Assembly (NCBI GenBank): GCA_035578175.1
Contig: JAQMRL010000003.1
Location: 100,738,969-100,802,968, forward strand
DNA: 64,000 nt
From: Catonia carolina
Taxonomy: Eukaryota; Arthropoda; Insecta; Hemiptera; Achilidae
Direction: 5' to 3'
Part shown: piece after piece, positions 54,410-64,000 of the stretch
Layout of the letters: the number at the start of each line of letters is the position of its first letter
How positions within the stretch are numbered: position 1 is the first letter of the stretch
The notes under the pieces: generated by a model
What the model was told of the DNA's origin: nothing
What the model saw: only the letters and a program-made list of their open reading frames with translations
Database searches by the model: none
Position numbers and translations under genes: made by a program

Positions 54410-54730
54410 AGTATGACGTTCAACTTAGGAGATCTGCTAAACATTCACACACAAAACGTATATACAAGCGATTCAAAACAAGATTTTACGAACGATAAAG
54501 CAATGCCTCTTTTACGTCATAAACTTAATGTTCCACAAAGACTTACAAATCCCATAGGTAAATGAGGTCGCAAAACAATTATACAAGACGATGCACGACA
54601 AACTTGAATTACATGACAATCCTACATAATACATGATTACATGTACAATATGGCGATACCGGGTAATCAGCACATACGTTTAAAACGCCTCTGGCCAAGG
54701 AATCTTCTTGGCCAATTGTAGGACTGTAGT
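54410..54730 (+). other. Unrecognised stretch with a short open frame
   Basis: From the ATG at 54412 about 51 codons are open (start MTFNLGDLLNIHTQN, with RHKLNVPQRLTNPIG near the end). Composition differs somewhat from the flanks. A short inverted repeat, TGGCCAAG/CTTGGCCA, lies at about 54691-54713. I do not recognise it; it may be a decayed coding fragment. Confidence 0.25.
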
Positions 54731-54904
54731 TATGACTGCAAGCTCCAGCAAGTAATTCAAATTTTGGAACCTTAGCGTCTTGTTTAGAAATTGTTATAAT
54801 ATTGTAATAACTGATACTAAATTTTCAATAAAAAGTGTTAAAAAAATATTATTATAACTGCATTTAACCGGGTTCCATTCTATAATCAAGTTTTATTTAT
54901 TTCT

Positions 54905-55080
54905 CGTACACATGATGTGACTAACCCGTTCGTGCAGTGATCATCACAACTGTCTTCTATGTGAGAGGTCCCGAGTTCAATCTCCGGTACAATTAGTAGT
55001 CACTGTAAAAGTCTCCATTGAGTTGATTTTTACTGTAATCTGAAACAATCTTCTTCAACAAATGGGTTTCATTCATTACA
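54905..55080 (+). repeat. Possible SINE, diverged
   Basis: 'gtgagaggtcccgagttcaa' followed by 'tctccgg' looks like a B box in a tRNA-like head. The body is unlike the other SINEs. Confidence 0.35.
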
Positions 55081-55084
55081 TAAC

Positions 55085-55930
55085 TAGATTAAGTAGTGAC
55101 TAAAATATAAACATTAATTGCAGGAAGAAAGTAAATGGTTTTCAAAATGCCTAATTAAACATAATGAGGATGGCACTTGTAAATTACTTCAATCCTACTT
55201 TTACTAGGTAAAACCTTTAGGGATTTAACCAAAATCTTTGCTATCGACCTTAACTACATTATAGACGTAGATACACGATAATGTAAATTAAAGTTTGTCA
55301 TTTTTTCTAAACTTTCCATTGGACTACTGATGAAAATCATAAAAAAAACTTTCAACGAAATGTGTCTTTGTTTAATAGTTTTGTATAACATAAAGGTGTA
55401 AATTTCTCATTTTTGCTAACCTAATTTTTCTGTACAATGATCTTTTTTCTTATTTTTGGATAAAAGCTGTATATAAAATTCTGATTCTAATAAGATAATT
55501 GGAGATATGGCTCTCTATTTCATTATTATTCACAAACATGGTATTGAATTAGGTGCGTAGAACGGTTGTAAATTTCCCTTCCTATAGTGACAACCATTGA
55601 TGTTGTCATATAAAACTAGTTACGTATTCAGTTAGTGATATGATGTTAATGAAATAATACCTTTACTAAAATTAAATTCTAATCGGTTGAATAACCTCTA
55701 CCAAGCAGTGTTTATTTGTGAATTCCCTTTTACTATATCAATAAATTACTGTAAAACAAAATACAGAACTTGAACAACTTGAAAAGGAATAATTGATAAC
55801 TTAAAAAACTGATAATTTAAAAATTGAATACCTACAATAAACTATCATTGTGATTTTACTAACTTAAAATTGAATTTTCTTTAACATAACAACTTTTTTA
55901 TATAAATTACAAAATAACGTTATGAATTTT
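55085..55930. other. AT-rich stretch, weak family B traces
   Basis: At about 55168-55250 'gatggcacttgtaaatta' and 'aggtaaaacctttagggatt' faintly resemble the family B end. Otherwise nothing. Confidence 0.3.
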
Positions 55931-55934
55931 ATTC

Positions 55935-56272
55935 GTAATAAAATAATATTTCGTAATCTTTAATGTGTGTACGTTGCAATCTGTTCAATTGAGAACAATA
56001 AGCAACCCCATGACCCAATGAGATAAAAATGATGTATATGACGTGTAAATTAGGTGTAGTCTTGTACAGACCCAAGCTGACCATTACTGAGAGAGTATAG
56101 TTAATTGAACCCCAACCACCAAAGTACACTGGTAACCACTATCTAGTGTTCAAATGCGTATAAAAGTAACTACTTTAACTAGGATTTGAACCAGGTACCT
56201 TTATCACCGAAAATCAGCTGTTAAACAGCTGACTCGCTGCGACGACTACCTGTAGACCAACCCGGTGGTATA
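55935..56272 (-). repeat. SINE of the GGTCATGGGG family, full length
   Basis: The reverse complement starts 'ccgggttggtctacaggtag' and includes a B box 'acctggttcaaatcctagtt', 'ggtggttggggttcaattaa' and the end 'cattgggtcatggggttgct' to 'gattgcaacgtacacac'. It matches 23292-23622 throughout. Confidence 0.88.
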
Positions 56273-56286
56273 AAATAATATGAGCT

Positions 56287-56713
56287 AAACTTTGTATACC
56301 GCGCATAACAGGCAGGTGGAGTGTTAAATTATTTCCACTTCATCTGCTAGTTCCGGGGGCTACAAAAAATAGTTCTGTTTCTTATCACGTGGTCAGCCAA
56401 TTATATGACTGAACTATTTAAGAACGGAAGAGGTAGAGGTGTAAAAGACACTAGTCAGAGTTATCTCCTCTGAAAGTAATGAATTTCATTATACAGCCAG
56501 ACCCTGTGTTGAATGAAGTGAAGGTGTCATTTTTAGGGTGCAGAGTAGATGCTTTTCGGAGGGCCTGGCATCCTGATAAGCATAGGCTACTTTTGTACTC
56601 AGTGACGAAGGGAATTGTAAACCACCTCACTCCTCGATTTACGTAGTAAGTAGTAGTACCTCTAGAGGTTCAAACCAGCCTTTCGGTTGTTGACCTAAAC
56701 ACAAACTTTGTAT
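56287..56713 (+). mobile_element. Family B repeat, full length, with 11-bp target-site duplication
   Basis: The body (56298-56702) runs from 'gcgcataacaggcaggtgga' through 'gttctgtttcttatcacgtg', 'gaggtagaggtgtaaaagac', 'cctgataagcata' and 'tctagaggttcaaaccagcc' to 'gttgacctaaacac'. It is flanked by AAACTTTGTAT on both sides (56287-56297, 56703-56713). No long poly(A) is seen. Confidence 0.85.
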
Positions 56714-56767
56714 TTACAGCTGTTTATTATGTACCGTAACAAACAGCTGTGGATCCAATTTTATGTA

Positions 56768-56894
56768 TTTTTTTTTAGTTTATAAAGTCGCGTTGACAGC
56801 TTGGTCATTAGCGGCTACTGTGGGTTTAGGTATATTGAGACTATGCGCTTAGTAGGGCAGCGCGCTAACCCCTAAGCCACGGAGGCGGCCACGT
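56768..56894 (-). repeat. tRNA-headed SINE (tail type 1), short copy
   Basis: The reverse complement has the head 'ggccgcctccgtggcttagg', an A-box-like segment and a tail 'gctaatgaccaagctgtcaa' with 'cgcgactttataaac'. The B-box half of the head appears deleted. Confidence 0.75.
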
Positions 56895-56981
56895 GTCTGA
56901 TTTTATTTTGCTATAAGAATCTTCTATTTGCTAATTAATTATTCACTTGAAGATATGATAAATCTTTTGACAGACCTCTTT

Positions 56982-57140
56982 TTTTATAGTCGTATCAACA
57001 GCTCGATTATTAGCGACTACCGTGGGTTATGAAACATTTGGTTTTAACCTTTGAAAATATCCAGACCCTAGCCGGGAATTGGACCCGGAACCTGCGCTTT
57101 GAAGGCTAATGTGCTACCACTACAGTACGAAGGCCACCAG
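56982..57140 (-). repeat. tRNA-headed SINE (tail type 1)
   Basis: The reverse complement has the head 'ggtggccttcgtactgtagt', a B box 'ccgggtccaattcccggcta' and the tail 'gctaataatcgagctgttga'. It lies 90 bp from the previous SINE in the same orientation. Confidence 0.82.
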
Positions 57141-57239
57141 ACCTCTTTATTTTATGTAGATTTTTTTCAGTAAATACAATTACGTTTTACAAAAATTACT
57201 CTCTTTCCATTTCAATGAAACAATTTGATTATATTTTTT

Positions 57240-57488
57240 TTAATATCCAGATAAACCTGATCATTTGCCATCTTCATCCCATCCCATAAGCCTTCTTTGT
57301 ATTCTTTTAAAATTTTTTGAAAGATTAATCCTTCCACGCATACATACTTACCTTAACTCAAAAAATGTAATTTCTAATCATAAATTTGGCTTTCGAGTTT
57401 CTCACTCCACTATCCACCATCTTAGAATTGTCGATGATATTTCAACTGCCCTAGAGACAATAGTCTTCAACATACCAGATGGTAATTA
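57240..57488 (+). pseudogene. Jockey-clade reverse transcriptase fragment
   Basis: The frame reads HPISLLCILLKFFERLILPR, then LNSKNVISNHKFGFRVSHST and IHHLRIVDDISTALE before a stop. This is the start of the polymerase domain of jockey-type LINEs (YRPISLL...K.FERLI..RL, then HQFGFR..HST..QL.R). Catalytic motifs lie further on and are not present. The sequence is cut within ~10 bp of the piggyBac-like element, and no continuation is seen after it. Confidence 0.82.
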
Positions 57489-57498
57489 GCGGAGAAGG

Positions 57499-58088
57499 TT
57501 AACCCTTTCAGTACCAACGTTTGGAAAACAGGTCGTTGATATATTTTACGTAGTGATAACATCTGGTTTACCTTACCGGACGTCCGTAAGTTATGCATAA
57601 AGTGCCAACGTCCGGATAACCGAACATTTCCAAAAAAAAACTTTTAAACAAAAATTAATGAAATAATGTATTTTGGAACCGCCTTCGTGGCGTAGTGATT
57701 AGCGCGCTAGCCTACAAGCGAAAGGTCCCGGGTTCAATTCCTGGCTAAGGTCTGGAAATTTTAACACGTTGAAACCACCGTTACGTAGGTATCAAAACCC
57801 ACAGTAGTTGCTAATGACCAAGCTGTCGATGTGACTTTAAATAAACTAAATAAAATTATTTTTAATATTTTTAGTGTTAGAACGATTTCTTTTTTTATGA
57901 ATACAATAAAAATTAATTTTTAACAGGAAATTTTATTTTTCTGTAACATTGAAATTTGGTCGGCAAAATGGCAGGCTTACGCCTGCAAGTTTTCGAAATA
58001 AGGACTGGCATTTTTGTACCCCCTTATTCAAATTAAATAGCACTTATGATCAAACTTTTAAATATAGTTTTGGCTCTGAAAGGGTTAA
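57499..58088. mobile_element. piggyBac-like MITE with TTAA target duplication
   Basis: TTAA (57499-57502) is followed by CCCTTTCAGTACCAAC. At the other end the reverse complement reads CCCTTTCAGAGCCAAA, followed by TTAA (58085-58088). TTAA duplication and CCCTTT ends are the signature of piggyBac-type elements. The 582-bp interior has no transposase and carries a SINE at 57678-57852, so it is non-autonomous. Short motifs 'caacgtccgga' recur inside the left end. Confidence 0.82.
57678..57852 (+). repeat. tRNA-headed SINE (tail type 1) inside the MITE
   Basis: The head 'ccgccttcgtggcgtagtga' has an A box 'tggcgtagtgattagcgc' and a B box 'tcccgggttcaattcctggc'. The tail is 'gctaatgaccaagctgtcga' then 'tgtgactttaaataaac'. 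It is the best copy of this type. Confidence 0.9.
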
Positions 58089-58089
58089 A

Positions 58090-59385
58090 CCACCAATGGC
58101 CAAGAGACGTTTTCCAAATGAACTACTACGGGTCCTCTAGCGGTGCCAGTACCAACAAGTCTCTAAACAATTAAATAATTTAACGATCTAAAATTTCAAT
58201 TTTGCTAATTGTAATTTTAACTGATTGTAAATTAACAGAATAGAGTAAAACTCTTTTCATTTTTTTAGATGTAGGTTTCAACAGATATTCAGTTGTGTTT
58301 GTTTTTGGGTGTCAACGGATAACTATACTAAGTCACCTGCCCAAAGGGTATAAATTAACTATACAAACAAATTTTTTAACAAATAGCTGAGTAAGACGAC
58401 CCAGAGGTCAGTATTTATACATATAATACTCTCTGCATGAAGATTTAATGTAACCTAAATTTTTAAAATAGCCTTGTATTGGATGATTCGTTAGGCTAGC
58501 CTTTAGGCTATTAAACATTTACACATAAAAGATGTTATAATAACATAAATTTCATAAAAACAAAATCTGACAATTTATCCATTTACATTAACTTACATGA
58601 GTAAAATAATTATAAAAAATTGTTAATTAGTTTCACAAGTCCTATGGCGTTTTTTTAACTAATTAAACGAAATTATAATAATAATGGAATGATCAATTAA
58701 TTAAAAATATTTTAGTATAAATTCTTCAAAATTCTTATGAATTATAATTTGCCGTTGGATAACAAATCAATTGCCGATAATTTGCACCAATGGAATATAC
58801 GATTTTTCCTGATAATAATGCACTAATAATTATTAATATATCATTATAGATATTTATAAACGTCCAAATATGTTACATTCGTCATTATACGTCATTAATT
58901 ATTCCTCTTTAGCGCGAAGTGCATTTTATTCATTAATTATTTGTCATAATGTACATAAATCTATTTTTGTAAACTACTTTCATCATAAACTGTAATAAAT
59001 TTAAAAGAAGTTTATGATGCATAATTAGTGAAGTGTTTTGTTACAACAGGTGTTGTAATTTTATTTAGCGATTGAAACTTAACTCTGAAAAATAATATTA
59101 ACCGAGTTTTGTGAATTATTAAAAAAATAAATTATATGTTATTGTTAAATTATATGTTGATCGTACAAAAGTTGTTCCTGTTTTTTATTATCTTCAAAAT
59201 GTACTTAATAATTTTTACCCATATTTACCCTTATGGTCGTATTTTTTAATAAGTCCTTTCCAGGAATTTCTCTAGAGATACCTTTTACACCTTCTTTATC
59301 ATCATTTGTTATCTTCCAGTGTTGTATGGGTCTGCTTTGTTTGCTTCCACATTTCTCCACTTTTGTGGATGACCTCCCGTCCTTT
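58090..59385. other. AT-rich stretch, nothing firm
   Basis: Weak similarity to 35120-35235 occurs at about 58335-58415. No genes are seen. Confidence 0.35.
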
Positions 59386-59389
59386 CGGC

Positions 59390-59546
59390 TGGGCTGTAGT
59401 GTAGTGCTTAGTGCATCTGGCTTCTGCACCTTTGGTCCTGGGTTCCATTTGGGGTCATGTCTGACATTTTTTATCACTCATTTGCTTATCGTTTGCATTA
59501 ACAATTATGTGGCAAAACAGTTGGACGAAAAACAAAAAATACTGCC
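59390..59546 (+). repeat. tRNA-headed SINE (tail type 2)
   Basis: The head 'ggctgtagtgtagtgcttag' and B-box-like 'ggtcctgggttccatttggg' are followed by the tail 'gtggcaaaacagttggacga' and an A-rich end. The open frame covering it on either strand is incidental. Confidence 0.75.
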
Positions 59547-59549
59547 ACT

Positions 59550-61345
59550 TCCTAGCCTAGACCCCCATTGCTGAATCTCCTATTCAATCGTTCATCTGTC
59601 TGCTTCATAGCGTGTCTAACCCACCGCTATTTCAGTCTTGTCACGTGCAGTGTTACTTACATATATTAATTTAGTTTTCTTGTGAGTGCATTCATTTCTC
59701 ACTGGGTTTTCAATTTATTATTCAGCATCTGTCTCCGTGGAGCTTTTTGTCTTGTTCAGGTCACCCGTCAAACCTAGGTCTATTTGTACAAAATATTTGT
59801 TAAAAACAGAACTTCTTAGTTTTAAAGAAATTTTGTGATTCTTCAGGAATTTACTAATCTTATGCGCCTCTCCACTTGTTTCTAATTGTTCCGTAAAATG
59901 TTGTAAATAAAAGAAATTCTAGTTTTTTCCAAAAAGTTTCTTTGTTTTCTTAATGTAACGAAGTAATGTACACTTAAATTTGTGGCTACGTAAATGAATC
60001 CACAACCTTTTCGGGAGCACTGCTATAAATATTAATTTCTACTTTCAACCTAATCAAATAGTTTTGGCTTTTAGGTGAAATCTCTGATATTATGTAGTAT
60101 AATATTGTACAAAACACATTCTTCCAAAAATCTCATTGTTCTTGGCTTGTATATATCATGAAACGTAAAAAAATTGTTAAAATCAGATTTCTATTTTCGT
60201 GATTGCAGTATTTTCTCCGTGCTAAAAATTGTACTGTACTATATTTTGTATAGGTGTGTATGGATATCTGTATAGAAAGGATGTAAAACGGTTGACAAAA
60301 TAAACTTTTAGGACTATAAACAATGAACGTAATGTATCGTCAGATAAGTGGTTTAAAAATTTCTGAAAAAATTGAAATAAACCGGAAACATAATGAACTG
60401 AACCATGTTTAAATTATTGATTTCTAATTCCAAAGGGTTTCCACGAAGAACAAGAACAGAACACTGAATGAACAGAAAAAAGAAAAATGTTTTTACAGTG
60501 AAAGAATACTGAGTGTGGTCTTTAGAAAAAGAGCTGACAGAAATGTCTAAAGATACTTTACATGGTATAAAATGGCGTTAAAGGAGGAAAATATTACGAA
60601 TATGTTTTGTAGCGACTTTTATTTTGTTAAAATACGTGAAGAAGTAGTTTTCTGCCCTGCGTTCTTAGTGCACCAATATGTTATTTTTGTACTGGTTATA
60701 AAGTGTAGAGATTGCATTCTATGAAATAAGATGGATATAAACAATAAAACGGTAAACAAAGCCAATGTATGGGATAAAATAATTTTCTCAGGAATTGCTT
60801 CTCTAGTCACGTGATTCTTCAATATCAAAGATAGGTAATTCGTTTATTGGCATTTACGGAGAAAAATATGACCAGTCATAATGTAATGTGTAACATGGAT
60901 GCGGTAGGTGAAATGAAATGTAATGTTCATAAGTTTAATGTTTTTTAATCAGTGCAGTTATTCTTCAGGGATTTGTTGGTTTAATTGCAAATTATACTTT
61001 CGTATTTATTAAAAGTAATGAATCATTTTTCTTACTTTAGATTAACTAATAAAATAAATTAAAAATATAATAAACTACTTTGTATCATATGTACATATTG
61101 TAAACTCATAATCTTAACTTATTTTGGTTTTATGTGCCTCTCTCACATACAATGCCCCCACTATGTTTGCGCCAACACAACTTTCAGACAGCTTTGTAAT
61201 TATTCCATTAATTTTATAGCTTTACCTGACTAGTTTTTTGTTGGTTCGTTCATAAATATTTGTTAAACCTTAATTAAAACCCTTTGAGGGTATACTAAGA
61301 ATTATGCGAAAGAGCGTAACCTTTGTGTTCTCCATTAAGTTTAAA
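59550..61345. other. AT-rich stretch, no gene seen
   Basis: No coding motif or repeat of note. Confidence 0.45.
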
Positions 61346-61347
61346 CA

Positions 61348-62275
61348 TCTGGTGTGAAACACTCACATAACTTTCTCTTGCCAATGAAAATAATTAACAA
61401 TATAACCTAATATTAGCAGTAAAACATTAGAAACAAACAGAAAAACTAATCTCAATAAACATAACCTAATTTTAATCATGAGTGAAAGACGCAAAATTAA
61501 AGACGCTCAACTTCAGTTGAGCTTAAAAATACGGAAAATCACTCTTTCACGCTAAACTAGGCTCTGTAGAGAAAAATTCTCTTAATAAAATTTGTAAATC
61601 TTTTAATTTTCTATAAATTTGATTATAACCTTTTGTCGTAAAATCCTTACTAAGGCTGAAATCTTAAAAAATCGTTTTTTTACAGATTTTTTGAAGAAAA
61701 ACAGAAAATCACTAACTACCGCTAAACTGAGCGTTATACAAAAAAAAATGTTAAAAATTTAAGTTGTAGGATTTTAAATTCTTTACAACTTTCATTACAT
61801 ACATTTCTGCGCTAAAATACATATTAAAGTCGTAATCTTAAAAAAAAAACATTTTTACGATAAAACAACCTTCCGAAGAGTTTCAGCAGACATGGCGCCT
61901 AACCTATCTTGTAGAGCATAAAACTTAAATATTTGAGGCGATTTTTAAAAAAAATCGTAGTAGCCGTTTGTGAGAAAATCGCAAAAAAGTGAAAAATGAC
62001 ACGAATAAACTACTACTTCCGGTTGACCGATATTAATGAAAATGTTTGTGTCTGGTCCTCTAGTGATACGTAACTTAAGTTTCAAGTTCGTACGATGTTC
62101 TTTTCTTGAGATATTCTGTTTACACACACATACAGACCAATCGCTAAAATCATGTTTTTGGGTTCAGGGGGTCTGGAAACGTGTAGATCCGGTGAAAACT
62201 CGATTTCGAAAAATCGACATGAAAACAATACTTTTTTTCCTATTTATTTATATACTTAGGCAAAAGAAAGTGAAA
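61348..62275 (-). repeat. Family A repeat, full length
   Basis: The tail end is 'catctggtgtgaaacactca' with 'cataactttctcttgccaat'. Duplicated middle, short CA tract (62123-62130), and head 'aggcaaaagaaagtgaaaat' at 62275. The 'ataacctaatattag' box and both 'caactt' boxes are present. Confidence 0.92.
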
Positions 62276-62279
62276 ATAT

Positions 62280-63120
62280 TACTGTTTATCAGTACGATAA
62301 CATTTACTTTTCTAGAAATGACACTAGCTGTATTATGAAACCCATTATTTTCAACTGGAAAACAGTGACTGAAAACAGTAAATGTTATCACAGTCCTGCA
62401 TTTCCTGTTTTCAGTCCAATAACAGTGCACTAAAGGTACTGTTATATTTGACAGCAGTATGTTTGAAAATTTTTATTGAGTATTTATTCAAGGAATTTAC
62501 ATTATATTTCTGTAAAATTAAGTGAACTCTCTAGTAGACGTCATATTCTTTTATTCAAAACATACGTTTTATTTCAAACGTATAATGCGAGGGATATCAA
62601 AGGTTTATAATGTGTGAAACAGATTTCAAACAGAAGCAGCGATATCTGTCGAAATTAATAAAATACTAACGAAATTTTGCTGTTAACAAAGTAGAAGGCT
62701 TTTCAACTTATTTATTTTTATTACGAAGTAGTATTATTACTCCAATACAAATTCTATTAAAAGTGTTTTGAATTTCAAATTTTTGACCTCTTAACTATCC
62801 TAAAATATAATATAGATTGATTTCTTATTCGTTTTAATAACAATGAAAAAATCAAATGAAACACAAACGCTAAAATACTTAGTCATTACAATATAGTTTT
62901 TAAACTGATAATTCTCTAAGGAATGGAAACAATAAAAGAAAATCCGTAGAAAAATTTACTGTGCAAAGATTAAGGAAACTGGAGAAAGATAAACCAAAGA
63001 ATAAACTAAACGAAAACTTTACAAAGATTTTAGAAGATTGAATCATAAAACGAAGAGCAGGATTTTTTGGACGAAACATATAATTACAACATTATATAAA
63101 ACATATAACGACATTCGTTT
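62280..63120. other. AT-rich stretch with a short inverted repeat
   Basis: ATAACATTTACT (about 62297) and its reverse complement (about 62379) may form a hairpin with a ~70-nt loop. Otherwise nothing. Confidence 0.35.
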
Positions 63121-63127
63121 AAACAAA

Positions 63128-63665
63128 AATGTTTTTAATATTTGTAAAAATTTGGAGGATTCAATTCATTGCATCGAAATCAGTGCACGTCACTTTTTCT
63201 CTCCGGCAAGGCGAATTTCCTCAATTATTCCTCGACAATAAATCGATACCACAACGACAACAAGTTAAATACACTGGACTTCATCTAGACGAGAGACTCA
63301 CCTGGGCGACTCATATAGAAACCAAAAGACTGACTTTGAACTCCGTACTGAAAGAACTATTCCGACTACTTGAACGCCGCTCTTCACTGACTCATTTAAA
63401 CTATTAACTATACAAAGTTTATTTTATATGGACCTATGGGCTACAAATTTATGGTACAGCTAAACCGAGTAACCTAGAAAAATTAGCTTTTCAGTCAAAA
63501 TTTCTACGTTTAATTACCTGCGCACCTTTTTATGTCAACAAAACATTCTACCTGATGACCTTAATATTCCGATTATAAGTGATGTACTGCTTGAGTCCCA
63601 GCTCCGTGTAGTTGAAAGGAATGCCGTGCGTTGTTACAGTAGTTGGAGAATGAATGGTTTGTAGT
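63128..63665 (+). pseudogene. Jockey-clade LINE remnant, C-terminal half
   Basis: Frames read LDNKSIPQRQQVKYTGLHLD, then ERLTWATHIETKRLTLNSVL, LFRLLERRSSLTHLN, a stop, LYKVYFIWTYGLQIYGTAKP, LEKLAFQSKFLRLITCAPFY and VN, and after a frameshift DLNIPIISDVLLESQLRVVE. This is the segment from the VKYLG motif to the end of a jockey polymerase. The catalytic half is absent, with one stop and one frameshift. It is better preserved than the 33031 copy. Confidence 0.85.
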
Positions 63666-63669
63666 GTTT

Positions 63670-63805
63670 CACTGCTGCTGCATTTGTAGTGGTAGCATGT
63701 ACTAACTAGACTAAAAAAAATTTCTTATCATCCGGCGCATTAATTTAGCAAATACCTACCGGGTTATTAACGTAGTCGGATTCATATTATTTAACTTACT
63801 AATTT
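63670..63805. other. Unassigned short stretch
   Basis: Nothing recognised between the LINE remnant and the family A copy. Confidence 0.4.
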
Positions 63806-63807
63806 AT

Positions 63808-64000
63808 TAAGATTACAATCTTGCAAAAACAAAACTTTTTTACCATTAAAGCACAGGCTTCCAAGAATTTTAACAGATTTTTCTAAAGAATTTCAACGCT
63901 TATCTTATCTTGTAGATCATAAAAATGTAGCAAATGAGGCGATTTTTAAAAACATCGTAAGACCATTTCTTGAGAAAATCGCAGCAAAAAATTGAAAACT
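63808..64000 (-). repeat. Family A repeat, partial at window edge
   Basis: It runs from the 'taagattacaatcttgcaaa' region through the 'ttgtagatcataaaaatgta' and 'gaggcgatttttaaa' blocks, and continues past the window end toward its head. Confidence 0.8.

Overview
The window is a stretch of AT-rich animal DNA, most likely from an insect. The evidence is the non-LTR retrotransposon clades, mariner, Tc1-like, Tigger and piggyBac-like transposons, tRNA-headed SINEs and short-intron-style splice signals. A hemipteran is my best guess from the overall style of the repeats, but nothing here proves it. I see no bacterial genes, no rRNA, no intact tRNA gene and no CRISPR array. I cannot name a single host protein-coding gene. 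The only candidate host locus is a small GC-rich island near 36.75-37.0 kb with a possible promoter and first exon. Nearly everything I can support is mobile DNA, much of it nested.

Four repeat groups dominate. Family A (my label) is a ~0.85-0.95 kb repeat with about 18 full or partial copies. It has 13-bp subterminal inverted repeats (ACTTTCTCTTGCC / GGCAAGAGAAAGT), a hairpin just inside the 5' end, a hairpin at the 3' end, an internal (GT)n tract and an internal ~200-bp duplication. This architecture matches what is described for Helentron-associated non-autonomous elements. Family B (my label) is a ~400-bp retroposon-like repeat. One copy has 11-bp target-site duplications, three copies lie in tandem, and several are folded back on themselves. 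SINEs with tRNA-like heads fall into at least two head/tail classes with mixed combinations, plus a third SINE family of ~330 bp. Mariner-type elements include two fold-back copies in which the 3' end of the transposase gene is repeated in inverted orientation.

Layout: 0-3 kb holds family A pieces, a Tigger-derived fragment, a mariner end and a LINE tail. 3.8-8.3 kb holds family A copies nested in a Tigger-like element together with a LINE tail. 8.6-11.5 kb holds a SINE, a fold-back mariner, another SINE and a folded family B copy. 12.3-13.7 kb holds a SINE and a jockey remnant. 14.4-17.3 kb holds family A copies. 17.28-19.24 kb holds a young LTR element with identical LTRs and a coiled-coil ORF. 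19.3-22.5 kb holds LINE tails and two mariner derivatives. 23.3-26.6 kb holds a SINE and a jockey reverse transcriptase inserted into family A. 27.1-28 kb holds family A. 28-37 kb is mostly featureless AT-rich DNA with a perfect 48-bp hairpin and the GC island. 37.4-39.4 kb holds a family B tandem array and family A. 40-41 kb holds a LINE tail, family B and a SINE. 41-47.7 kb is sparse. 47.8-53.2 kb holds a LINE tail, family A with a nested SINE, and a Tc1/mariner transposase abutting a Tigger remnant. 54.9-59.6 kb holds SINEs, family B, a jockey fragment and a piggyBac-like MITE with a SINE inside. 61.3-64 kb holds family A and a jockey remnant.

No genes here work together as a pathway. The interest lies in transposon structure: an LTR element (17281-19239) that carries only a coiled-coil protein, the Helentron-like family A, and recurrent fold-back forms in three unrelated families. 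All family assignments come from reading motifs by eye, with no database search.
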